Positions 18,837 through 28,600 of a DNA stretch of 64,000 nt are shown here, one piece after another. The notes under the pieces are model-generated. The model was given only the letters and a program-made list of their open reading frames with translations. It searched no databases and was not told the origin of the DNA. Location of the stretch: assembly GCA_958510875.1 (NCBI GenBank), contig OY294068.1, forward strand, positions 166,169,962 through 166,233,961, read 5' to 3'. A program made the translations under genes and the position numbers. How positions within the stretch are numbered: the stretch's first letter is position 1; each line of letters opens with the position of its first letter. The DNA comes from Endomychus coccineus. Lineage: Eukaryota > Arthropoda > Insecta > Coleoptera > Endomychidae.

Positions 18837-19510
18837 TTAGGGATTGTGGAATCCGCCTTCCTGGAGAAGACGCAAGGTTTTGGTTGCATTTAAATCTACT
18901 AGATTATCAGATCCCCATTTTAAAATCATTGCCATGTCTCCATCAATTCGGTCAATCTGTCTCTATATCGCTCCTCTGTCTTCATTGGATGGTCTAGACG
19001 AGAAAATGGTATGAAGTGTATTATCATCTGGGAATCTGACGGGTCAGGTGGTCACTTCTAGTAGATCGTTGATATGGAGCAGAAACAAAGTTGGGGCCAA
19101 GACAGATCCCGGTGGAACACCAACGTTGATAGCCATTGTATCGGAGGATAATCCATCAACCGACACATCAAGTGATCTATCAGAGAGAAAAGTCGATAGT
19201 AAGCTACAAAGTTGAGACGTAAATCATAAGACAGAAGTTTCTCAAGAAGACTTTGGTGCCAGACTCGGTCAAATGCTTTGGAGATATCCAATGCTACAGC
19301 TAGAGATTCCCCATGTTTTTCAATAGATTTCTACAATAAATGTGATACGTAGGCAAGCAGGACTCCTGTTGATATCTGCTGACGAAACCCATATTGCCGT
19401 AACGATTTTGGAGCTGCCTTTAGCCAGGTTTTTTGGTTCGTCCTTGTTTCTTTTATTTTTCGCTCCATATATAGATAAGATATTTGGTGATAAAATAAAG
19501 TAATTCTCAT
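18837..19510 (-). pseudogene. Non-LTR retrotransposon RT fragment, minus strand
   Basis: On the minus strand, KSLRQYGFRQQISTGVLLAY is followed by ALDISKAFDRVWHQSLLEKL. This is the motif A region (LDISKAFDRVWH) of jockey-group RTs, with the catalytic Asp in D-I-S-K-A-F-D. Downstream frames are broken. Part of the block (TTTAAATCTACTAGATTATC) recurs at 33930, so it belongs to the family of 15520-15765 and 33560-34010. Confidence 0.8.
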
Positions 19511-20618
19511 CAAGACTTTATTATTGAAATATTCCTCCAGTACGTTTTAAGAATATCAATTCTTATGAGTAGTTATGACTACACTAGGTCTGGCGGAAAT
19601 ACGCAACGATAAGTCAAATAAGCAAAGATTAAAATATCCTATAATACCTATTATTAAGAGAACTCACATGAATAGAAATTTACCAACCACATGCCTTACC
19701 CACAAGTATTATCGTTAAACGTATGTACAAACAACTCGCACGAAATCATGATTCACTCCTCAATTGATCCTACGATTGTTGCTCAAATCTATATAATAAA
19801 ACGGTGCTTTTATGTTTCTAATTCTATTTATACAATTGAAGGTCGACTCACTACTATTACTATTGACTATTGTATGCACCTGTATTTTACAAAAGGTGTT
19901 GATATTGATAAATCCTATCATTCCAGGAAATGATCGTGATACAAGTTATTCATGAGCAACAATTGATCTAAAGTAGTTTTCTCTCATGCTACGTTTTATT
20001 ATACGTAATTATTTTCTAGAAAAAATCTTGGCTTCCGGATGAATTCCGCGTCACAATAGCTTCAAATCCTTTTCGAAAATACTAAAATCCTAGCCCGAGC
20101 CCCAAACTTCTATCAGCGAAAAATCCTTGAAGCTATAAAAATTCTAAAACATCCAAATAATCTGAATCATGACTCAGGATATTACCTTCCCAACATTTGG
20201 AAACCTGTAAGGGTTACAATTTACTCTCACTAAAGGATAAACTAAAAGCTCTATTTTATCACTTGGTTGCCGACAGCTACAGTGAAGATGGTCGTAGGTT
20301 ATATTTTAGATGTTAAAAATTCGGGCCCCAGAGTATTTTAACCAACCAATGAATTATGTATATAACTAGGGGATGCAAATACTCAAGTCCCCAGGTTAAA
20401 TTACCCTGAAAGAAAAGAAAATAAAAGACCTGTACCCAGAATGATTGAAATTTACTTTGAAATACTGATATTGATATAATTTATGACAGAACTTATATTA
20501 ATGAGATATGAAGCGAATGATTAGAAAATGTGGATGAAGTTAATTACTTAAATCATTAAAACAGTGAACAGTTGAACTTACACAATATACAATTTTCAAT
20601 GATTATTAAAATTGTTAC
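19511..20618. other. Mostly unrecognised; short piece of the PLE-associated unit at 20028-20062
   Basis: TGGCTTCCGGATGAATTCCG and the following CGTCACAATAGC match one end of the dispersed unit described at 21551-21737, in reverse orientation. The rest shows only short chance ORFs. Confidence 0.4.
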
Positions 20619-20876
20619 CTAAACCAAAATCGATATCCTGACCTGATGAGAGCTGGATGTTGTATTTGCTTGGTGATGATTGATTACTTCTACTTCATGT
20701 AGGGGTCCCTGCCACAATTGTAATACCGTTTCCACGATTGTACAGCACAAATAGACTCCTAAGTAATCTTTCCACAGCAGATTCAAGCAATCCTCAACAC
20801 ACTTCTTGTTGAATTTTCCACAACATAGACAAAAAAAAAGGAAGAAGAAGAAGAAGAAGAAGAACCCTGAAATCAC
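20619..20876 (-). other. Unrecognised Cys-rich ORF, doubtful
   Basis: An 85-codon minus-strand frame includes CLCCGKFNKKCVEDCLNLLW and CCTIVETVLQLWQGP. The composition looks more protein-like than most chance ORFs here. However, its start is a (TTC)n-encoded poly-Phe from a microsatellite, and no splice sites, family motif or second copy support it. Confidence 0.15.
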
Positions 20877-21550
20877 GAAATGTTCAAACCTCTATTGTTC
20901 TATTGTCGTCCAAATATAGACATGAACAAAATACATAACAATTGTTGAACAATTTAGGACTAGCCTATGTTCTGTCAGATACCACCTATGAAGGCAGATT
21001 AATTAATTCCTGAAGTTAGTGAATAAATCAAATGAAATTACCTCTATCACGATAGGGTTTTCCTTCAAATAAGACAACTTATTTCCGTTCACAAACAGAT
21101 ACGTCGAAACTAGGTTTAGATCCTCTAAGGTACATGAATTACTCAATTAATCACAATTATTCCAATCCAAATTAGTAATTGATGTCTTTGTTTTCAACGG
21201 AAGAATATTCCCAGAATTTGGTTCCAAACAACAAGCTTGATTGAAAAATAACCTAGCGACTCAGTTCTCACTCGAACGAATTAACCAGTAGTGTCGCCAT
21301 TTTCTCGCCTTTCCGGCTTCCTCGTTGTCTCACAGAACACCCTCGAAATAGAAACGGTTCTGACACCGAACAACCATGACCCTTAGAATATACGGTCCAT
21401 GACTCTTAGAATATACAGTTCAGTTCATATATTGTACTACAGCGACCATTTCTAAGCCGTTAAGTGGAATCTACACGTTACAAACCCATCCTCGAAAATT
21501 CCACTTCACACATGATCACGCAACGGCAGGGTCTGGTGCCGGAACGGAGT

Positions 21551-21737
21551 TAACAACCGGAATAGAGGCTGTGAACCGTGTAGCGTGAAGGATTTTTCCT
21601 ACAATAAATGCGGTTACAGAAACCAGTAGAACCAGTTTCAGTTCAAGCCACAAGCCTGCCCTGAAGATTCCACCTGTAATGGTTGGCGAAACGTCGGCAT
21701 CAAGTCGAGCTATTGTGACGCGGAATTCATCCGGAAG
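21551..21737 (+). repeat. Dispersed unit with hammerhead-like core, copy A
   Basis: The ~190-bp unit runs from TAACAACCGGAATAGAGGC to GACGCGGAATTCATCCGGAAG. It contains CTGAAGA, a pairing segment CCACC-N6-GGTTGG, and GAAAC, the order of a hammerhead ribozyme core (CUGANGA, stem II, GAAA). Other copies are at 27061-27245 (-), 29270-29440 (-), 29474-29668 (+) and 30416-30607 (+). Several lie next to Penelope-like fragments. PLEs are known to carry hammerhead motifs in their terminal repeats. Confidence 0.55.
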
Positions 21738-22394
21738 ATTTTTCAAGTTTAGCTATTTGCGGAAGTCTACTATTCAAGATAATTATTTTATAGACAAAAA
21801 GCAAACGAATAGAACTCGAAGTCTTGAAGGCTCTACTTGGTAGCCGAAAGGTCCTCAATACTTTAATAGTATTTTAAGTAGATGAGGGTGATTATTTCTT
21901 ATTTTATAGTATTATATCCTATTTATAGTGTTATATTTAATCAAAACTGTTAACGCTTTTATAGTTTATTGAGGTAATTGAAATTTAAAACCACTCATAT
22001 TCCAGTGGGACATTATCTAGAAGAGTAACTTTTGGAAACATAACTTTTCATATTTAATAATACAGGGTGTTTCAAAAAAAAGGTGGCTCCGTTGCTAGTA
22101 TAGGTAGAACACTGAATGATAAGTGAGGTTTGCTCAGTAAAACATTTTCGTAGCGACATCCGTATTCAAGATACAGGGTATTGTAAAAAAAAATTCAACA
22201 CATTTTTCACGATTATGTCGAAACTACTGGCAACATTGTGATCAAATTTTGTATGAATATGTTTTGGAAGCTGACATCGCATGAATTTTTTTTTATATCT
22301 CCCTATCATAGAGGGCGCTAATAACGATATTAAATACTGTTGATAAATACGTTAATTAATAATCAAAATGTATTCAAATGTTGAATACACATGT

Positions 22395-22790
22395 TATTAA
22401 CCTTTAAGCGAGTGTTTAAGAAATGTTAGTGCAGCTGCTACGCGTTATGCAGAAAAGTTTCCCATAAGAAACATACCAAATAAAAAAACGCTTAGAGCTC
22501 GACGTTGTCGAGAAACTGGGAATGTGACACCAAAAAAAAAATTAATTCTGGTAACCCAGAACAACAAGAGCCCTTCAGAAACAATATCATTTTAGATTTG
22601 GTTGATCAACATCCAACAATTAGCATAAGGAATATAGCACGAACAAATGTGTTCTGCAAGTACTTGCAGGATATTTAAGGAGCAGCAGGTACATCCTTAT
22701 CCCTACAGACAAGTCCAAGAGCTCTTGCCAGACTATCTACCGATTAGAGTGTATTTTTCTGAAACGTTGCAAGAAAGGACAGCCCTCAGT
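22395..22790 (+). pseudogene. mariner-type transposase, N-terminal part
   Basis: A broken plus frame reads NVSAAATRYAEKFPIRNIP then LRALRRRFRETGNVTPKK. This is the helix-turn-helix region of the mariner-like family common in insects (R..A...Y...FP.R..P....R..RR.RETG). Frameshifts follow. The catalytic core is replaced by the hAT insertion. Confidence 0.6.
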
Positions 22791-22799
22791 CCCAATTTT

Positions 22800-24297
22800 T
22801 TTAATGTATTTTCTTTGGATTTTTGATATTTTTTTTTTTTTTCTAATTTTTCTTTTTTTTTTTATTAACTTTTTTCATATATTAACGGAATTCTACGGTC
22901 TTTAGTTTGCGAAAAATGATCAATAATATTATCATAAAATGTATCATTTTGTTTTAAGTGTTTTACTAAATCTTTTTCAATAGATATCAAACTAACATTG
23001 TATAAACGATTTTGGCCCATTGTATTTCGCATGTAAGTTTTAATTTGTTTGAGAGTAGAAAATGATCTCTCCACCGATGCCGACGTGACAGGAATGGTGA
23101 CTGTCAAACAAAGTAGTTTATAAAACTGAGGTAAAACTTGTTGCAAATCATTGTCTATCATATATTTTATCATATCGGCGTGAATGTCGTACTGGCCAAA
23201 AATATCTTTATCCGAATATACAACGCATAATTCATTGTGCAGTGCTATTTTATCAAAAAATTTATATTTTAGAACTAAGTTATCTAAAAGTGTATTGGGA
23301 AACTCTTTTGAAAAAGATTCGAAAAATCTTCTATTCGTCAAGTTGAAAAACTTCAATTCATGTAAATCGGAAGATCGAATCTCAATTTGACCTTTAATAG
23401 TATCTAAAATTTCATAAAAAAAGTTGCTTATAATGTAGTTTCTTGTCTACCAAATTATATGTTTTCCTCCTTTAACAATATTCTGTTTACCGGTTAATTT
23501 AAACTTAATACTCGATGTAATATGTTACTGCGATTTTTCATGTCTGTCTATACCACGAGCTAAATTTTTCAAATCATTATAAGCCGTGTGCCCCCAACAT
23601 GAAGTTGTATCAGATGTAAATAGCAAGCAATACCAGCAATATAATTTATTGTGTACCTCAGATCCCGTTAACCATAAATATTTTTTATAATTATCAGTAT
23701 CAAATGATGATATTTTGAAACATACCTGTCATCACTAATCCTTTCAAATCCGGTAAAGGCCGTTTATTTCTGGAAACACTTTTCTGTCATATGTTAATCC
23801 ACTAAATGGATTTTCTAAGATCTCAGCAACCGAATCACTACTCATTTTAACGTTTAATAACCAAAGAACTCTTTGTTAATAACTCACCGAACAGATAAAT
23901 TATAACTTAACCTTACATCGCGTGGCGAAACAAAAACAATAACTGACGGAGCACGTGTCGCTGTCGCAGCAAGTATCGTATTTCATCGACCGACCGAGTG
24001 CGTACGAGAAGCTAGCCTACATAGAGTGTTGCCATATTCGCTGTTTTACGCAATTTTCAATTGAACTGGTTGTAAAAACGGCAACTGTGTTTACCACACG
24101 TATTTTGCGTTTGATATATATAGAGAATCTAGCCTCTGGCCGCTGTTGCCAGATTAAAAATAACTACTGAGAACGGGGAATTAATTGTAAAATTTAAAGA
24201 ATTATCAGAGAAACAGGAAATGAAATGGAGAATGATCATTAAGATAAATTGGTGAGGAGGCTGAGCCTCCTTAGCCTCCTTCGAGGAGCCGCCACTG
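22800..24297 (-). mobile_element. hAT element nested in the mariner-type element
   Basis: The right end reads GAGGAGCCGCCACTG at 24283-24297, the complement of CAGTGGCGGCTCCTC, a typical hAT tip. The left tip near 22795 (CAGTCCC) is poor, so the element may be truncated there and the 8-bp duplication cannot be confirmed. The minus-strand transposase remnant lies inside. Confidence 0.6.
22865..23845 (-). pseudogene. hAT transposase (ZMYM1-like), internally deleted
   Basis: The ATG at 23845 begins MSSDSVAEILENPFSGLTYD. A frame change follows, then YLWLTGSEVHNKLYCWYCLL and CWGHTAYNDLKNLARGIDRHE, the TTF-type zinc finger (C-x2-C ... H) of ZMYM1-like hATs. The central RNase H-like catalytic part is missing. 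The open frame 23356-22865 (163 residues) carries TIPVTSASVERSFSTLKQIK and MRNTMGQNRL, the hATC dimerisation domain. Normal proteins are 600-800 residues. Inactive. Confidence 0.75.
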
Positions 24298-24299
24298 TT

Positions 24300-24600
24300 G
24301 GTTTGTTAACCATTATCCGAATCGATGAATTGGTAGAGGTGCAGAAGCTCCGATTCATTGGCCTCCACGGTCATGGGGTTTCAATCCTTTGGACTACACA
24401 GTTTGGTGGTATGTTAAGGAAAAAGTCTATTCTACAGAGGTAAATTCACGTCAAGAGTTGCAAGACAGAATTGAACGTCACTTTAATGACCTCATAGCTG
24501 ATCCTCAACCGTTTAGAAAATTAATGAATTTAGAAAAAAAGGATAGAATTGTGTATTCGTGAAAACGGAGGACATTTTGAACACTTACTCTAACTGATTG
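24300..24600 (+). pseudogene. mariner-type transposase, C-terminal part
   Basis: A plus frame gives WPPRSWGFNPLDYTVWWYVK followed by EKVYSTEVNSRQELQDRIE, matching the third-Asp block (PP.S...NPLD..VWGY.KEKVY) and tail of mariner-type transposases. It continues the gene begun at 22395 after the hAT insertion. Confidence 0.65.
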
Positions 24601-25174
24601 AATATTTCATGTTTTTATTCAAATTTATTTTAATTTTCTTCTGGTGATTCTTTGTTTAAATAATAACTTTAGCATTAGAATAACGTTATTGTTTTTGGTT
24701 TTTAATAAATTGGTAGTTGTTTTTTACTTTATTCCAGCATCAGTTATTACTTCATCATTTTCAAATCAAAATATTCCGAAAATGGTACACAGTATCGAAT
24801 TTTACCAAAACTACCTTTTTGGTGTAAAATTGAATGATGTTTAATTTCATCTAAAATTTTAATTAGGAAATCTAACCTCAAATAAGTTATGATTAAAACT
24901 ACTCGGTACGAACCGTGTAATTAGCGCCCTCTTCGAGAGACATATATAAAAATAAATTCATGCGATGTGTCAGTTTCAAAAACATATTCATACCAAATTT
25001 CATCACAATGTTGCCAGTAGTTTGGACATAATCGTAAAAAATGTGTTTAAATTTTTTTTTACAACACCGTATCTTGGATACGGATGCAGTTACGAAAAAT
25101 GTTTACTAAGCAAATCCCACTTATTTTTCAGTGTTCATCTTAGCAACGGGGCCACCTTTTTTTGAAACACCCCG

Positions 25175-25541
25175 TAGACTAACCTAGAATACAGAATAGC
25201 TTTAATCAACAACCACTATAAGTAGCAGCTTGTACTTATGTCTAATTTCAGAATGATAGGGCAATAAACGTACCTAAGTTAGCAAAAGTTGATGTTTTGT
25301 TGTCGAATTTCATAGTTCTTCATCCTAATTTAACAAATAGGAAACGTATGAGTCTGATCTAGAATGTTGTGACCGTTCCAGCTGGTTAACATGACAATAG
25401 AAACAATGGCTCCAAGCCTGCGTACGTAGATAGTTTGATCAATGTGTTCAACTGGGCTCAGGTGATGCATGATAAATGTAACAATACTTTGATAAAAGCG
25501 AATGTATGAGTAACGGATGTTAGGGTGGGTGTCCCTAAGGT
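25175..25541. other. 5' flank of the plus-strand secreted-protein gene
   Basis: Should contain the 5' UTR and perhaps the promoter of the gene starting at 25542. No clear core promoter motif was seen. The mariner-type element ends just upstream. Confidence 0.3.
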
Positions 25542-25656
25542 ATGACATGGGACGAACTTTTCTTGTACGTTTTAACGGCAATAGTGTGTGCAAGTGCCAA
25601 TAGTGATTTAGAAACCATAGATATAAGGGAATTGAATTCAAGTGTCTACGGAACTG
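25542..25656 (+). CDS. Secreted-protein gene exon 1 (signal peptide)
   Basis: The ATG is followed by 38 codons and the donor GGAACTG|gtgagtac, a strong consensus. MTWDELFLYVLTAIVCASA is a convincing signal peptide with Ala-x-Ala before a likely cleavage. The exon then reads NSDLETIDIRELNSSVYGT. It lies opposite a longer minus-strand chance ORF, which lacks any motif. Confidence 0.65.
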
Positions 25657-28600
25657 GTGAGTACAATAATAAACGAATAAAATGAAGAAACGTATGATAT
25701 ACAGTTGCAAATCCAAATAATAATATTTGAATACATTAGCATATATTTAATTTTTATTTATGCAATATCTAGCTCTTGATATAACTAAGGTTGTCATTTT
25801 TAGTATCACATGTTGGCGGATAAAATAATTATAGAAAATAGGAAAAGAAAACAAACTTTATTCAGGACCCAATCTACAAATTATTTCACTAATAAGTATA
25901 TAAAAATTCTCGGGAAATAAATTGTCCCACGCAGATGACCGCCCTTGCTAAGCACTGCTTTGATTATAACCATCAATTTGATTATAAAAATGTTAATATC
26001 TTAACTAAGGAAACCAATTATCATAAAAGATCTATCCTGGAGATGATTCACATAAAAACGGGACCCCAAATCTGTAAATCATAGGGTAGACACACAAAAT
26101 CCAAGTCATATTTATACTAATTTGATTAAATAATCTCTTGTAAATTCTTACATACGTCTTTATAATTGTTGAAAATGTTTTTAGGAAGAATGCGTAATAG
26201 TAATTTTCCAGTACAGGTCTGAAACCTTTCTTAAGTACCTACTCATAAATCCCACACATCTGGTTTCGAAAGTAGATATTCGACAAATAACTTCGTTCTC
26301 TCAGTTGTTGTGAGAATACCAATATGCACTCATATATTTTAATAATATTACTGAATAGCGGATTCTTACTACAAAAAATTTTTTCATACTTTAATACTGA
26401 CGATACAATTTCGATTATTCGTAGTTCTGTTCGTTTCGACGGCGTGGGCTCTTTTGATTGAATTTAAATTGTGCGATTTGGACGCTTGTGTATAATTAGT
26501 TTTAATAAACCCCTTTTTAGACATAGTGAGTCTTCTGGTGATGGTCGTGAAACCGAAACGTACGTAAAGACGAATATTTAAAACAAAGTGCTAATGTGAC
26601 CTATTTCCCGAGAATTTTTATATATAATTCATACTGGGTCAAGAATCTTTATTATTATTTTCACTAATAAGTGAGTAATAATCACCCTTATCCACTAAAA
26701 ATATTTTTAAGTGTTGAACTAAATTAGAAAACAAAATATGTTTATATTCTATTTTCAGTTAGAGATGCTAATAAGAGATTCCTCAGCTGGAGATAAATCT
26801 GAATTTATTGCATTGTATTTTCGCTCATACATTTCCATCCGTTCTGAATTACCTAGATATTTGTCAGTATCGTATTTTAGAAGTGATAAACTATCTTGAG
26901 AAACGATGTGAATTGTTGAAACATGTTCCGCTAATCCTGATATTTCTCTTCGATTGAGCAAAATGTTCTTTTCACTTTATATTCTAGTATGAAGTATGAC
27001 TAAACAAACAAACAAGTGTCCTGAATAGTAGACTCCCGCGGATAGCTAATCTTGAAAGTTCTTGGCTACCGGATGAATTCCGCGTCAATAACACGACGTT
27101 TCGCCAACCATTACAGGTGGCATCTTCAGGGCAGGCTTGAGGTTTGAACTGAAACTGATTGTTCTGGTTTCTGTAGCGGTATTTATTCTGGGAAACCTTC
27201 ATGCTACACAGTTCTTTGCCTTTATTGCGGTGGTTAACACCGTTCTGGCACATCACACAACGGCAGGGGAATGCGCCAGAACGGTAAGTCCGGTCAAATT
27301 AGCCAATTATCCCAGGAAATTTTCCGGACTCAATCAAATGACATGTGGTTTTTTGGTCACTTTGCGAACTATTTGTCGATTTGCCCCATTTTCGGGGAAT
27401 AATTGGCCAATTACTCCCCAGGAAGTGGTCAAATGTAAAATCTGACGTCGGAATCTTGATCAGCGACCTCGAAAACCCCCGAGTGGGATTTTTTGGCCAC
27501 TTTGCGAACTATTTGTTGATTTACCCCATTTTTGGGGCAATATTTGGCCAATTACTCTCCAAAAAGTGGTCAAATGTAAAATCTGCCGTCGGAATTTTGA
27601 TCAGCGATCTCGAAAACCCCCGAGTGTAATTTTTTCGCCACTTTGCGAACTATTTAAAAATTTCCCGAATTTTACCAAAAATTGGACATGAAAATTGGCC
27701 AATTTATCCTCCCAAAGCTAGAGAACGTCCTAGCGGCAATATGTTATATTGTTCAAATGATCTATTTGGCCTCCCGAACAGTTTGTAAAAACCGCATCTC
27801 ATTTGGTTGAGTACGGACAATTTCCTGGGTTGGCAAACAAAATCGTCTAATTTGACCGGACTAGGTGTTAACCACCGGAATAAAGGCGTAATAGTGAGGT
27901 ACTTGGAATTGAATCACGGAAGTAAAAATTTGAAAATACTCCAAGCCCGGAAAATCTAATTAGAACTTTTGTAAAATCTGTTTATTATTAGAATTAAAAA
28001 CTTTTCATACAAAAATACCTTTATTACTCGGTAGACGAATTTTTAGAAGATACCGAACGGACAAGCTAATATACAAACAATTAAATGACATCTTTTGGAA
28101 AATTCTGTATCGTAAAAACTAATACTATAACAGTGTATCCGACATTATAAAGCCAAAAATCTCTTTTTTTAACTGAAATTTTGCTGTTTTGTTTTAATTA
28201 GTGATTATTATTATCGAACACTTATCTTAATAAAACTGTAATCGTTAGTCATAATTACTATATTAAAATGTCTGTTTGTATATTAGATATTTATATTTTT
28301 ATTTTATTTTGATATGTAAACTCTGACGCGTGTGAACATTCTATATACTTGACAAATAAATCTATCTATCTATCTATCATGTGTTCGTCTGTTTGTATGA
28401 TGAAAATAATGGTATGATTAATGTATATATGCCGATCTGTATGTTTCCTGAAAAAAAAATAGTAGTGATTAAAATATATACGATCTAACGTATGAAAAGG
28501 GTCCGTCCCCAAATCTGATTAGAAGTTTATGAAAAACTGGATCTGTATTATTATCATGTATCCGTCTGTCTTTATGTTCCTATGAAAAATAATATAGTTA

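Larger units (their letters stand above)
22073..25174 (+). mobile_element. mariner-type element with ~250-bp inverted ends, split by a hAT element
   Basis: The ends are CAGGGTGTTTCAAAAAAAAG and the complement CTTTTTTTGAAACACCCCG, flanked by TA. The first 250 bp (22073-22322) recur inverted at 24912-25174 with the same landmarks (AGGTGGC, TTGCCAGTAG type, GCGCCCTCT). The inner left part has the N-terminal frame of the transposase and the inner right part its C-terminal frame. Both read on plus, so the original gene was cut by the insertion at about 22800-24297. Confidence 0.75.

Noticed and set aside
20825..20865. Coding Phe-rich start of the ORF at 20619-20876
   Set aside because: The Phe run is a GAA/AGA microsatellite read on the minus strand.
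25330..25716. 128-codon minus-strand ORF
   Set aside because: Antisense to exon 1 of the plus-strand gene. No motif, while the plus strand has a signal peptide and strong donor.
27340..27660. CRISPR array
   Set aside because: Repeats are long tandem units without short direct repeats and unique spacers, in eukaryotic DNA.
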